DNA of 64,000 nt from contig CACYPY010000005.1 of assembly GCA_902776415.1 (NCBI GenBank), positions 1 through 64,000 on the forward strand, read 5' to 3'. Source of the stretch: an uncultured Ruminobacter sp. (GTDB taxonomy: Bacteria > Pseudomonadota > Gammaproteobacteria > Enterobacterales > Succinivibrionaceae). Below are positions 44,201-52,554 of the stretch, one piece after another; the stretch's first letter is position 1, and every line of letters starts with the position of its first letter. The position numbers and the translations under genes are program-made. Under the pieces are notes generated by a model. It had not been told where the DNA came from and ran no database searches. It saw only the letters and a list, made by a program, of their open reading frames with translations.

Positions 44201-45977
44201 TGGAAATCAGCTTGGAATTCGGGTCGGTGAAATTAAGACTGAGATCAATCACCTGCGGATACTCAGAAGCCGTTTCCAGAGAACTGAGGTTAATGGTTAT
44301 GTCACCGGCACTCCCGGATTCCACCTCATTAAGGCCGCCGTAGTTCTTCAGGTTCTCGAACTCCTTCTGATTGGGGCCGAAGTAGTAGTCCTTGTATTTC
44401 TCCACCGGGTGATTGTCAGGCTTGAGAATATAGTTTCCCGACATGGTGATTCCCGGAGCCGGGGCATCATAGATATATTTGGTCCTGATCTCGATAAGTT
44501 CGTCCTTCGAAATCACCGGCTTTTTGGTGACAATTACCGGATCAATACTGGAAGGAATGAAGTTATCCACAGTCACTCTGGTGGTACTCAGTACGTTGTT
44601 CCTGTCAAAACCCAGCACGAACCTCCAGGTGCCGGTCACGGAATTGCTGTCAAACTCGAACTCGTAATCGAAGGCGCCACTGGCCGGATTGGAAAGAGTG
44701 GCCTCCTTGTACAGAAGCCCGTCCGGACGGTAGACCATCAACTTGAGAGCCTTGACGGAGGCCGCTCTGAGCTTGCTGTCCCGTACAATTGCCTCGTAGT
44801 ACACCTTTTCGCCCGGACGCACCAGGGTTCTGTTGGTATATGCATATACATTGAAATCAGGATTCAGCTGCACGGCAGATGAGGTCTTGACGTTTTCGAT
44901 TACCAGCGGACTTACGCGGAGATCCTGACTGTAGAAATCCCCGTCCCTGACCACATTGAGGAGCACCGGCTCCTGAGAGTTTTTGCCGGTAATGGCATCC
45001 CTTGAGAAATGCGCATAGCCGTCCTTGCCGGTCATGGCCGTGGCGATAACCTCGTTGGCAGCATTGATGAGAGTGGCTTTGGCATTGGCCAGAGGCTTTG
45101 CGGTGCCGATGGATCTTACCGCAATGTCAATGCCGCTGTTCTTCTGATAAGTGGTAAGGCCGATATCGGAAATCACCACCGATTTGGCCACCATCAGGGC
45201 GCTGTACTTGTCCTGAAGCTCGGAAAGACAGGCTCCGGTGCTGTCGCACGGCACCAGATCCGGAGAGGTGACGAGCAGGGTGTAAACTCCGGAATCACCG
45301 CTGCCTCCCAGGTCCCTGAGATCCACCATGGTAATCTGCCGGCTGTTTACCTTGCCGCCGGCATCGTACTGCTTTGTCCCCAGAAACTTGCCATGGGACA
45401 TTATGTAATTAATGGTGTCCCAGCGATCGTCAAGAGAATCGGTGGCCCGGGAGGTATAGCTGGCCAGATCGCTGGAAGACATCCGGTAGAGGGAGACCCG
45501 GAACTTGTCCATATTGACGCTCTCCAGGGCCACCTTCTTTTCGGCGGAAGCCCTGGAAATAATGTTGCCGGGCAGGAAATTCACCGTGGGCTGATGATCG
45601 ATGGTGGTGAAATCTACGGAAACATCCTTCGGAAGTCTGGTATTGTTGGCGGCCTTGAGTCCCTCCTTCAGAGTCACCTGATACTGGGTTCCGAACTGAA
45701 GACCTGAAAGACAGAGCGACCTGTCGTTAATGAGAGCTTCCGGCTCCTCGGTCTTGTTTGTGGATTTGTTAAGTACCTTTATATAAGACGCCAGCACCTT
45801 CGGGGTGTTGTCAGGATTGTCCATGCCCTGATTCATTATCAGACATGAGGTGGCGGCGCCGGTCTGATTTTCATCTATAACCCTGAGCACTTCAATACCG
45901 CCGGCAGCCATGCTGAGCGAGGCATACCCGGTACCGGAAATGGCAATTAGCGATAATGCCAGTTTGGATAGTTTCAT
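41238..45977 (-). CDS. Bacterial alpha-2-macroglobulin family protein, thioester motif absent
   Basis: A 1579-residue secreted protein. The signal peptide is MKLSKLALSLIAISGTGYAS with likely cleavage after SMA; there is no lipobox Cys, so it is probably soluble in the periplasm. The N-terminal half contains repeated beta-sandwich (MG) units, e.g. VYAYTNRTLVRPGEKVYYEAIV near residue 410; the A2M core reads VENGYATVHYDLN near 1010, and an all-helical domain follows (FDNSAAGLAILSVLSE). At the place of the CxEQ thioester there is MYGSVFDNS, so no thioester can form, as in E. coli YfaS rather than YfhM. Start 45977 follows AGGGA; upstream ATGs (46019) would mask the signal peptide. Confidence 0.9.
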   Translation of the reverse strand: MKLSKLALSLIAISGTGYASLSMAAGGIEVLRVIDENQTGAATSCLIMNQGMDNPDNTPKVLASYIKVLNKSTNKTEEPEALINDRSLCLSGLQFGTQYQVTLKEGLKAANNTRLPKDVSVDFTTIDHQPTVNFLPGNIISRASAEKKVALESVNMDKFRVSLYRMSSSDLASYTSRATDSLDDRWDTINYIMSHGKFLGTKQYDAGGKVNSRQITMVDLRDLGGSGDSGVYTLLVTSPDLVPCDSTGACLSELQDKYSALMVAKSVVISDIGLTTYQKNSGIDIAVRSIGTAKPLANAKATLINAANEVIATAMTGKDGYAHFSRDAITGKNSQEPVLLNVVRDGDFYSQDLRVSPLVIENVKTSSAVQLNPDFNVYAYTNRTLVRPGEKVYYEAIVRDSKLRAASVKALKLMVYRPDGLLYKEATLSNPASGAFDYEFEFDSNSVTGTWRFVLGFDRNNVLSTTRVTVDNFIPSSIDPVIVTKKPVISKDELIEIRTKYIYDAPAPGITMSGNYILKPDNHPVEKYKDYYFGPNQKEFENLKNYGGLNEVESGSAGDITINLSSLETASEYPQVIDLSLNFTDPNSKLISKAQSYKLSFPEPMAGIKTDFSKDDPHKSDFRVILADQSGKLHSGKVDYAIYKRNITYQFVYNNGSWNYFQNEYLSPVTAGVMDLGADTSGRIAYTFQDGSYVARLTHGDLETSVNFYVGSMSCENPKYPDRFELFTDRETYKVNDTAYFEFDSSYSGYADLVLDGLGANNMYHYEVKKGHNKLPLKITPDFVNGTYAILTTYAATENKYLGSQRSIGVAYLAMDKSADTLKISAEVPEVKPNSGVDIRIKVDNADANTYLTTALVDRGILSLNNQKAPSPDKAIYNQKNFRSQIYDPYSYIMKSVDHNGQGYGDDGAEDLPAETPSLSNITRELLSHYSPKIKVENGYATVHYDLNAISSTASLMVSAWSPDKLGSYSQDVKIRDSAVARMNMPYYLHQGDTLKADFSINNISGKKAAYSYEITCSGTLKCADRGKIDVADKAVAKTPVTVDAIKSGDGFIDIKVTSDGYSFSTRKEIAVLNPMSKMQENRIVAINPGKSEKVTFDNVFADGAQATARFGKYPLSDVSKIVSGFLDSESMYGSVFDNSAAGLAILSVLSEMEKSKKGDPKELNRMKKYINDTVGLVQSKLDMYGNVTGYFQSWKEQRYALAYIALFLAEANNSGFNVNKTIMGNLKNTLIDMQSDDSDNTAALSMYALAKMGVNVKTNAIYKFDSTFEKEKPEIESLAYYADIFGMYGDTERQKMAVERGADVLKAVNDKYNIVANTYRVYDDVNFYKELLLYFPYRINSVHHDALALIRSSINAGVSKKLNGLFGFLSAGGYLSDASKAIVIDMSAHSKTPEASATYTLKNNSVMVSNSSSELAVATVSVNDYVAAETPFNGIVRFTQRYYDRNGKEIKGPISLKVNDDLLVVNEFTFKTAFSGNLAFESKIPSNTILVNTLTKGDIKKRYPSLKADQFGYPDITRGDAGLVVHQSVNNAKVVSFAYVVKAAHKGVSVPLMSSGYISRLTDRTFNAYNETASITVR

Positions 45978-46466
45978 CGTCGTAAATCCCTGTATGATAA
46001 ACATTTTAGGTTTCATCATGCTTCAGTCCCGGGATCGCCCGAATCCCGCACAGCCGCGGAAGCGATGGCTTCAGGAGACGGATGATGCACCGATAAGACT
46101 GAATTATGAACAAAAACCGCCGAGTTCTGAAAATATCAATTTTATTCCCTCACCGGACTTTTTTAAAGCATGTCATCCCCCTTTTCCCGAAGCTCAGAAA
46201 TACAGGCACGGTATCCCGAATCATGCGCAATGGGACTTCAGAACTTCCGGCACGGCCGTAATCCCCTCCTGCCGGAATAAACCGCCATGTAAAATATTTT
46301 GATTAATGTCAAAAAAATTACCACCTGTTACAGTTCAATCGGCTATAATTACGCACGATTTCGCAGCACCGGGAATCAACAAGGCATCTCAGGATGTGTG
46401 CACTGCATTTTACGGGGATCCCGTAATCCGACATTAACCAAACTTTTAAAGAGGAAGGCAGCATAA
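45978..46466. other. Divergent intergenic region between the A2M gene and panD
   Basis: No gene is supportable. The right part (46285-46360) is AT-rich and holds an FNR-like site and a TATAAT -10 element upstream of panD. Confidence 0.55.
46299..46349 (+). promoter_or_regulatory. FNR-like site and -10 element upstream of panD
   Basis: TTGATTAATGTCAA at 46299-46312 matches TTGAT-N4-ATCAA at nine of ten positions. TATAAT at 46344-46349 lacks a good -35, consistent with an activator-dependent promoter; the site centre would be about 50 bases before the start point. The A2M gene on the other strand could be the target instead. Confidence 0.4.
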
Positions 46467-46847
46467 ATGCAGAGAATTTTACTCAGATGTAAGCTTCACC
46501 AGGCCAGGGTAACCCACTCCGTACTGAATTATGAAGGCTCCTGCAGCATCGACATGGATCTTCTGGACGCCGCCGGCATTGCGGAGCACGAACAGATTGA
46601 CATCTACGTCGTGGAAAACGGGGCCCGTTTTCACACCTATGCCATTGCCGCCGAAAGGGGCTCAAAAATAATCTCTCTTAACGGAGCAGCTGCCAGGATG
46701 GCCGCCGTGGGTGATCGGGTAATCATCTGCGCCTACGGAATTTTTGACGAAAGCGAGGTTGCCGCGCACAAGCCCAGCCTGGTTTATCTCAACGAAAAGA
46801 ACGAAATCGTCCGTACCAGCAAGGACCTTCCGGTTCAGCTGGGCTAG
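46467..46847 (+). CDS. panD: Aspartate 1-decarboxylase PanD
   Basis: Makes beta-alanine for pantothenate/CoA. The 126-residue proenzyme self-cleaves at Gly24-Ser25 in YEGSCSID, creating the pyruvoyl group. Other invariant parts are LRCKLHQARVT at the start, Tyr/Thr in HTYAIAAERGS near 55 and SLNGAAAR near 70. Length equals that of E. coli PanD. GAGGAAGG precedes the start; panB and panC are not adjacent. Confidence 0.97.
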   Translation: MQRILLRCKLHQARVTHSVLNYEGSCSIDMDLLDAAGIAEHEQIDIYVVENGARFHTYAIAAERGSKIISLNGAAARMAAVGDRVIICAYGIFDESEVAAHKPSLVYLNEKNEIVRTSKDLPVQLG

Positions 46848-46865
46848 CGGATAATCTGAAATATG

Positions 46866-46896
46866 AACAGGAATACCGGGGTATTCCTGTTTTTTG
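46866..46896 (+). terminator. Intrinsic terminator of panD
   Basis: AACAGGAATACC pairs with GGTATTCCTGTT (46866-46891), followed by TTTT. Confidence 0.88.
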
Positions 46897-46908
46897 CAAT
46901 TTTAAAGA

Positions 46909-47508
46909 ATGACTGAAAACACCATCAAACTGATTGTCGGACTGGGAAATCCCGGAACGGAATACGCCAGATCCCGGCACAATCTCGGATGCGATCTTCT
47001 GAACATGGTAGCCGAACGGCACCGCATATCACTCCGGGAAGAATCGAAATTCTTCGGACTCGCCGGCCGCGGCAGTATCGGCGGCCATGAAGTAAGAATG
47101 CTTTTTCCGACTACCTTCATGAATCTGAGCGGCAAAAGCGTTTCCGCCCTGGCAGGCTTTTATAAAATTGCTCCGGAGGAGATTCTGGTGCTTCACGACG
47201 AACTGGATCTTCTGCCGGGCACTGCCAGACTCAAGATCGGCGGCGGGACCGGTGGCCACAACGGTCTCAAAAGCATCGTGTCGTGTCTGGGCAATTCCCA
47301 GAACTTCTGCCGGCTCAGAATCGGCATCGGAAAACCGGCAGGTCACGGCGAGGTTATAAATTTTGTGCTGGGAGCTCCGGCCCCGGCGGAAAAAAAGCTT
47401 ATTGACGCCGCCCTGAACGAAGCTCTGGAATGCATTGAAATCATCTTCAATCAGAATCTGGCCCGGGCCACCAACCGTCTCAACAGTTTTAAAGCTAGCA
47501 AGGAGTAA
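46909..47508 (+). CDS. pth: Peptidyl-tRNA hydrolase
   Basis: Releases peptides from prematurely dropped peptidyl-tRNA. The 199-residue protein has [17 protein letters not shown] with the catalytic His near residue 24, FMNLSGKSV near 70, and the HDELDL and [11 protein letters not shown] segments near 97-120. It starts 13 bases after the panD terminator and precedes ychF, the usual pth-ychF pairing. Confidence 0.96.
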   Translation: MTENTIKLIVGLGNPGTEYARSRHNLGCDLLNMVAERHRISLREESKFFGLAGRGSIGGHEVRMLFPTTFMNLSGKSVSALAGFYKIAPEEILVLHDELDLLPGTARLKIGGGTGGHNGLKSIVSCLGNSQNFCRLRIGIGKPAGHGEVINFVLGAPAPAEKKLIDAALNEALECIEIIFNQNLARATNRLNSFKASKE

Positions 47509-47511
47509 GAA

Positions 47512-48603
47512 ATGGGTTTTAACTGCGGCATTGTAGGTCTTCCTAACGTTGGCAAATCAACACTGTTCAATGCTCTTACCAAGGCGGGGATCGCCGCTGA
47601 GAACTTTCCGTTCTGCACCATTGAGCCGAATACCGGCATTGTTCCGGTACCGGATCCCCGGCTGGACGCCCTGGCTGAAATCGATCACCCCCAGAAAATT
47701 GTTCCCGCCGCCATGGAATTTGTGGATATTGCCGGACTGGTAAAGGGAGCCTCCCGGGGCGAGGGACTCGGCAACCAGTTTCTGATGAACATCCGGGAAA
47801 CCGACGCCATTGCTCATGTGGTGCGCTGCTTCGAGGATCCCAATGTGATTCACGTCAGCAACAAAATCGACCCGGCCGCCGATATTGACGTCATCAACAC
47901 CGAGCTGGCCCTGGCCGACCTGGATTCCTGCGAAAAGGCTCTTAAAAGACTTGAAAGAAAGGCCAAGGGCGGCGACAAGGCAGCCATCAAAGAAACCGAA
48001 GTGCTCAAAAAATGCCTCCCGGCTCTTAATGAGGGCAAAAAGCTCAGCACCCTGGGACTGACCGCCGAGGAAAAGCTCCTGGTCCGGGAATGCGGTTTCC
48101 TGACTCTGAAGCCCACCATGTATATCGCCAATGTGGCTGAGGACGGATTTACCGATAATCCGCATCTCGACACGGTTACCGAAATCGCCAAAAAGGAAGG
48201 CTCGGTGGTAGTACCGGTATGCGCCGCCATCGAAGCCGATCTGGCCACCATGGACGATGCCGACCGGAAGGAATTCATGGACAGTCTCGGCATTGCCGAA
48301 CCCGGCCTCAACAGGGTAATCAGAGCCGGCTACAGTCTTCTGGGACTGCAGACCTTCTTTACCGGCGGACCGAAGGAGGTCAGAGCCTGGACCATTCCGG
48401 TGGGTGCCACTGCCCCGAAGGCCGCAGGAAAGATTCACACCGATTTCGAAAGAGGCTTTATCAGAGCGCAGACCATCAGCTATGAGGATTACATCAGGTA
48501 CCACGGCGAACAGGGCGCGAAGGAAGCCGGCAGAATGCGGGCCGAAGGCAAGGACTATGTCGTTAAAGACGGCGATGTCATAACCTTCCTGTTCAATGTC
48601 TAA
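47512..48603 (+). CDS. ychF: Redox-regulated ATPase YchF (Obg-like)
   Basis: Universally conserved P-loop protein with ATPase rather than GTPase preference, ribosome-associated. The 363-residue protein has the G1 loop GLPNVGKST at residues 8-16, G3 [19 protein letters not shown] near 70, a coiled-coil insertion ([17 protein letters not shown]), then a C-terminal TGS domain ([14 protein letters not shown] and [22 protein letters not shown]). AAGGAG lies seven bases before the ATG, three bases after pth. Confidence 0.97.
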   Translation: MGFNCGIVGLPNVGKSTLFNALTKAGIAAENFPFCTIEPNTGIVPVPDPRLDALAEIDHPQKIVPAAMEFVDIAGLVKGASRGEGLGNQFLMNIRETDAIAHVVRCFEDPNVIHVSNKIDPAADIDVINTELALADLDSCEKALKRLERKAKGGDKAAIKETEVLKKCLPALNEGKKLSTLGLTAEEKLLVRECGFLTLKPTMYIANVAEDGFTDNPHLDTVTEIAKKEGSVVVPVCAAIEADLATMDDADRKEFMDSLGIAEPGLNRVIRAGYSLLGLQTFFTGGPKEVRAWTIPVGATAPKAAGKIHTDFERGFIRAQTISYEDYIRYHGEQGAKEAGRMRAEGKDYVVKDGDVITFLFNV

Positions 48604-48659
48604 CGCAGGTTCCCTGCCCTGAGGCAGATCCTGAACACCGGCATGCCCGACAGACAGTA

Positions 48660-48690
48660 GCCCCGGAAAGCAGTTTCCGGGGTTCTTGTT
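48660..48690 (+). terminator. Intrinsic terminator of pth-ychF
   Basis: CCCCGGAAA-GCAG-TTTCCGGGG at 48661-48682 followed by TTCTTGTTT. Confidence 0.85.
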
Positions 48691-48857
48691 TAAGAGGGCC
48701 GGATAATCAGTTTTCAGTACCGGACCGAAAAAATTCCCCAGCACTGCTTCAGAGCCTCAGTAATCCGGGTTGTCATTGACCTTTGCTCGTAAAACAGACA
48801 TTTTTTGTTCAAAAAGTAAGCAATTACCAAATTTTTCAATTTTTTTGAAAAAAAGTG

Positions 48858-48886
48858 TTGACTAATATCCCTTTAAACCCGATAAT
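48858..48886 (+). promoter_or_regulatory. Promoter of the tRNA operon
   Basis: TTGACT at 48858-48863, 17-bp spacer, GATAAT at 48881-48886, then a GC-rich TCACCCCGC discriminator typical of stringently controlled stable-RNA promoters; AT-rich sequence upstream resembles an UP element. Confidence 0.85.
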
Positions 48887-48916
48887 TCACCCCGCTTTCA
48901 CAAGCAAATTAACTTC

Positions 48917-48993
48917 GGCTACGTAGCTCAGTTGGTTAGAGCATCGCACTCATAATGCGGGGGTCACTAGTTCAATTCTAGTCGTAGCTACCA
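48917..48993 (+). tRNA. tRNA-Met (CAT), elongator type
   Basis: 77-nt cloverleaf with the D-arm AGCTCAGTTGGTTAGAGC, anticodon loop CTCATAA and encoded CCA. Similar to E. coli metT/metU. The acceptor stem GGCTACG/CGTAGCT gives a G1-U72 wobble instead of G-C. A tRNA-Ile (CAU) is less likely from the overall sequence. Confidence 0.93.
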
Positions 48994-49005
48994 AATTTGC
49001 TGTGT

Positions 49006-49080
49006 AGGGGTATCGCCAAGTGGTAAGGCAACGGGTTTTGATCTCGTCACACGCTAGTTCGATCCTAGCTACCCCTGCCA
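49006..49080 (+). tRNA. tRNA-Gln (TTG)
   Basis: 75-nt cloverleaf, acceptor AGGGGTA/TACCCCT, anticodon loop TTTTGAT, encoded GCCA end. Reads CAA. Confidence 0.95.
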
Positions 49081-49096
49081 GGAGCAAAGAGTGAAT

Positions 49097-49171
49097 AGGG
49101 GTATCGCCAAGTGGTAAGGCAGTGGATTCTGATTCCACCATCCCCAGGTTCGATCCCTGGTACCCCTGCCA
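49097..49171 (+). tRNA. tRNA-Gln (CTG), first copy
   Basis: 75-nt cloverleaf with anticodon loop TTCTGAT and the same acceptor stem as the TTG isoacceptor. Reads CAG. Encoded CCA. Confidence 0.95.
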
Positions 49172-49184
49172 TATTTTTCTAGTT

Positions 49185-49261
49185 GGCTACGTAGCTCAGT
49201 TGGTTAGAGCATCGCACTCATAATGCGGGGGTCACTAGTTCGATTCTAGTCGTAGCTACCA
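49185..49261 (+). tRNA. tRNA-Met (CAT), second copy
   Basis: Differs from the first copy by a single base in the T loop (TTCGATT instead of TTCAATT) and has the same G1-U72 acceptor wobble. Encoded CCA. Confidence 0.93.
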
Positions 49262-49294
49262 TCGGATATGGCTTTGTTCACGTACATCATGCAT

Positions 49295-49369
49295 AGGGGT
49301 ATCGCCAAGTGGTAAGGCAGTGGATTCTGATTCCACCATCCCCAGGTTCGATCCCTGGTACCCCTGCCA
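49295..49369 (+). tRNA. tRNA-Gln (CTG), second copy
   Basis: Identical to the first CTG copy over the mature 75 nt; the Met-Gln pair appears duplicated, as in the E. coli metT operon. Confidence 0.95.
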
Positions 49370-49615
49370 CTCTTCTTCTCTCAGTCTGATTTTTTCCGTA
49401 GCGTTATTTTGGGTTAGCTTTTGCTGGCTGTTCCAGTTTTTGCGGCATAACTGTCCCCCTTTTCCGTTTCGCCCTGTCTTCCCAGCCTGTTCCGGCAGCC
49501 CTTCCGACACCGGAAGCCGGACCGCAGAACCCGGGACAGCATTCTCAAATACCCGTTTTTCCGGAAATCTGCGATAATATGACATCCCAAGAATCCAGCA
49601 ATTATTGATAATCAA

Positions 49616-50941
49616 ATGACTACATTCTTTATCCAGACCTGGGGCTGTCAGATGAACGAGTATGATTCCGACCGCATCCGGGATCTTCTGAAATCGCAGA
49701 ACTGGCAGGAAACCCCGGAAATCGCGGAAGCCGACATCGTGGTTCTGGTAACCTGCGCCGTCCGCAAAAAGGCCGAGGACAAGGTATACAATCAGCTCTT
49801 CAGCTGGAAGCACAAAAAGATGCTGAAGGAAAAGGCCATCATCTGCTTTGGCGGCTGCGTGGCCTCCGAGGACGGCAGAAAGGTGCTTTCCGAAGCTCCC
49901 ATGGTAAGCGTGGTTTTCGGGCCGCAGACCATCCATCGTCTGGTAACCATGATAAATGAGGTTCGGGAAACCGGCAGAAAGGTGGTGGACGTTTCCTTCC
50001 CCGATATCGAAAAATTTGATTTTCTGCCCTCCCCTTCCGGCAGAAACGGCTCCTCCGCCTTCGTAACCATCATGGAGGGCTGTTCCAACTTCTGCACGTA
50101 CTGCATTGTGCCCTACACCCGGGGGCAGGAAATGAGCCGATCCCCCGAAGCGGTGCTTAATGAAATCCGGATTCTGACAGCCCAGGGCATCCGGGAAATC
50201 AATCTTCTGGGACAGAATGTAAACTCCTACAGCGGAGTTTATGCCTCGGGAGAACAGTGCAACTTTGCCGAACTGCTCTACCTCGTGGCGGAAATCCCCG
50301 GAGTGGAACGTATCCGCTTTACCACCTCCAATCCCCACGACCTTTCGGACGAAATCATCACCGCCTTCCGGGATCTGCCGCAGATTGCCGGATCGCTGCA
50401 TCTTCCGGTACAGTCCGGCTCTGACAGAATTCTCAGGCTTATGGGCCGGAAATACGACCGGGAAAGATATTTCGAGGTAGTGACAAAGCTCCGGGAGGCC
50501 CGGCCGGGAATCTCCATAAGCTCGGACTTTATTGTGGGCTTCCCGGGAGAGACCGCCGCCGACTTCCGGGACACCATGGATCTTGTGGACCGGGTACGCT
50601 TTGATCAGAGCTTCAGCTTTATCTACTCACCCCGCCCCGGAACCCCTGCTGCCGCCCTGGAGGACAATGTTTCCCTGGATGAAAAAAAAGAACGGCTTTA
50701 CGAGCTTCAGAACCGCATAAACTTCTTTGCCCAGACCTACAGCCGCGAGATGCTGGACACCGTGCAGAACGTGCTGGTGGACGGCCTCTCCGTAAAAAAC
50801 ACCCAGGAACTGAGGGGGCGTACCGACAATAACCGCACTGTAAACTTCCCGGGGGATCCGGCTCTTATCGGAACCTTCCGCAATGTTAAAATCACCTACG
50901 TTATGGCTCATACCCTTCGGGGAGAGCTTGTCAGGGAGTAA
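49616..50941 (+). CDS. miaB: tRNA-2-methylthio-N6-dimethylallyladenosine synthase MiaB
   Basis: Radical-SAM methylthiotransferase acting on i6A37 of tRNAs. The 441-residue protein has the auxiliary-cluster Cys residues in TWGCQMNEYDS (C11), VLVTCAVRKKAE and FGGCVAS, the radical-SAM motif CSNFCTYC near residue 157, and a C-terminal TRAM domain (LVDGL...GRTDNNRTVNF). ATG 49616 has no Shine-Dalgarno sequence, but the TWGCQMN motif fixes the start to within a few residues. GATAAT at 49573-49578 may be the -10 element. ybeY follows after six bases. Confidence 0.95.
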   Translation: MTTFFIQTWGCQMNEYDSDRIRDLLKSQNWQETPEIAEADIVVLVTCAVRKKAEDKVYNQLFSWKHKKMLKEKAIICFGGCVASEDGRKVLSEAPMVSVVFGPQTIHRLVTMINEVRETGRKVVDVSFPDIEKFDFLPSPSGRNGSSAFVTIMEGCSNFCTYCIVPYTRGQEMSRSPEAVLNEIRILTAQGIREINLLGQNVNSYSGVYASGEQCNFAELLYLVAEIPGVERIRFTTSNPHDLSDEIITAFRDLPQIAGSLHLPVQSGSDRILRLMGRKYDRERYFEVVTKLREARPGISISSDFIVGFPGETAADFRDTMDLVDRVRFDQSFSFIYSPRPGTPAAALEDNVSLDEKKERLYELQNRINFFAQTYSREMLDTVQNVLVDGLSVKNTQELRGRTDNNRTVNFPGDPALIGTFRNVKITYVMAHTLRGELVRE

Positions 50942-50947
50942 TCCATC

Positions 50948-51460
50948 ATGTTTCTCATAGACTATCAGATTGCAGTTGCCGATACCGCCGGACTGCCGGA
51001 CGAGGACGATATCGTCAGGTATGCCGAAACCGCCGCCCGGGGCATCCGGGACAAGGAGGCCGGCATGACCGTCAGAATCGTGGAGGAGGAGGAAAGCCAG
51101 GATCTTAACTCTTCCTTCAGGAAGGTCAATCGTCCCACCAATGTGCTTTCGTTTCCCGCAGAAGTTCCCGAAGAACTCCCGCCGGAACTTATAGAGGAAC
51201 TGCACTGCGGGACATATATCGGCGATCTGGTAATCTGCAAAAGCGTGGTGGAGCGGGAAGCCCGGGAACAGCACAAAACTCCCGCGGAGCACTGGGCCCA
51301 CATGGTTGTGCACGGAACCTTGCATCTTCTTGGCTTCGATCACATTACGGACGAGGAGGCCCGGGTAATGGAGTCCCGGGAAACCGCCGTGCTTCAGGAG
51401 CTGGGCTTCCCGGATCCGTACCGGGATGACGAACAGGACCCCGATAATCCGCAATCCTGA
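50948..51460 (+). CDS. ybeY: Endoribonuclease YbeY
   Basis: Zinc-dependent RNase for 16S rRNA maturation and ribosome quality control. The 170-residue protein carries NRPTNVLSFP near residue 60 and the metal motif HGTLHLLGFDH (H121, H125, H131). In E. coli the PhoH-like ATPase gene ybeZ lies between miaB and ybeY; here there are only six bases between them. Confidence 0.95.
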   Translation: MFLIDYQIAVADTAGLPDEDDIVRYAETAARGIRDKEAGMTVRIVEEEESQDLNSSFRKVNRPTNVLSFPAEVPEELPPELIEELHCGTYIGDLVICKSVVEREAREQHKTPAEHWAHMVVHGTLHLLGFDHITDEEARVMESRETAVLQELGFPDPYRDDEQDPDNPQS

Positions 51461-51514
51461 GGCAGGATCCGGAACAAATCCCCATTTTTCAGGATAAAAA
51501 CCTCAGAAAGGGTT

Positions 51515-51520
51515 TATAAT
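51515..51520 (+). promoter_or_regulatory. Possible -10 element upstream of corC
   Basis: TATAAT 56 bases before the corC ATG in the 115-bp gap after ybeY; no clear -35. Confidence 0.3.
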
Positions 51521-51575
51521 ACCCGGACATTTTTTATGAATTATCACAGGGAGCGGTATTTCCGTTAAATATAAT

Positions 51576-52454
51576 ATGAGCGACGAGCGTAGCGTAGAGC
51601 ACTCCGCCACAGCACATCAGCATCCTCAGAAACGCAGCAACTGGCTTAACCGCCTGGGACACCTGCTCAAGGGCGAACCCAACGACCGGGACGAACTGGC
51701 AGATATCATCACCGAAGCTGGCGAACGGGATATCATTGACGAAGACACCCAGGACATGCTTGAAGGGGTTTTTGAAATCTCCGAGCTCCGTGTCCGGGAC
51801 ATTATGATTCCCAGATCCCAGATGAACACTCTGCCGTCAGATGCCTGCATTAACGACGTGATACCCAAAATCATCGAATCGGGCAATTCCCGCTATCCGG
51901 TAATCCACGAGGACAAGGATCATATCGAGGGCATTCTGCTGGTAAAGGATCTTCTTAAGTACATCGTCACCAGGGAAAACGCTCCCGTTACCGACATTAT
52001 CAGGCCGGCGGTGGTGGTTCCCGAGAGCAAGCGTGTCGACAAGCTGCTCAAGGAATTTCAGCAGTGCCGCTACCACATGGCCATTGTAGTGGACGAATAC
52101 GGCGGCGTTTCCGGACTGGTTACCATCGAGGACATCCTGGAGCTTATCGTGGGCGAAATCGAAGACGAATATGACGACGAGGACAACGCCCCGGCAAACA
52201 TTACCGAAATAAACAGCAACCTGTACCACGTGCTGAGCCTGACCCCGATTGCGGATTTCAACGAAAAATTCGGAACCTGCTTCACCAATGACGAGTATGA
52301 CACCATCGGCGGGCTGGTGCTTCACGCCTTCGGACATCTTCCGGCCAAGGGAGACTCCATCTCCGTTGAAAATTTTGACTTCAAGGTGCTGTCAGCGGAC
52401 AAGAGAAGCATCCATCTCCTGCAGCTGACGGTCAACCCCCGGGAAGAGGAGTAG
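51576..52454 (+). CDS. corC: CorC/YbeX family CBS-domain protein
   Basis: Cytosolic 292-residue protein linked to Mg2+/Co2+ efflux and ribosome metabolism. Two CBS domains run from about residue 70 to 190 (VRDIMIPRSQMNTLP, GISRYPV-like NSRYPVIHEDKDHIEGILLVKDLL, and VVDEYGGVSGLVTIEDILELIVGEIEDEYD), followed by the CorC_HlyC transporter-associated domain (FNEKFGTCFTNDEYDTIGGLV). No membrane helices, as in E. coli YbeX. Lnt follows, as in many gammaproteobacteria. Confidence 0.93.
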   Translation: MSDERSVEHSATAHQHPQKRSNWLNRLGHLLKGEPNDRDELADIITEAGERDIIDEDTQDMLEGVFEISELRVRDIMIPRSQMNTLPSDACINDVIPKIIESGNSRYPVIHEDKDHIEGILLVKDLLKYIVTRENAPVTDIIRPAVVVPESKRVDKLLKEFQQCRYHMAIVVDEYGGVSGLVTIEDILELIVGEIEDEYDDEDNAPANITEINSNLYHVLSLTPIADFNEKFGTCFTNDEYDTIGGLVLHAFGHLPAKGDSISVENFDFKVLSADKRSIHLLQLTVNPREEE

Positions 52455-52554
52455 CCACGCCGCATTCCTCTGATTTTATGAAACCATGTTCCCGGAATGC
52501 CGTCCGGGATATTCTCTCTGGCACATCTTGCTCCGACCTGCGGATTTTTCTGGT

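Noticed and set aside
43662-44882. A 406-codon + strand frame inside the alpha-2-macroglobulin gene, with several more on the same strand
   Set aside because: Antisense shadows of a long GC-rich gene; the translations show no domain and lack start signals.
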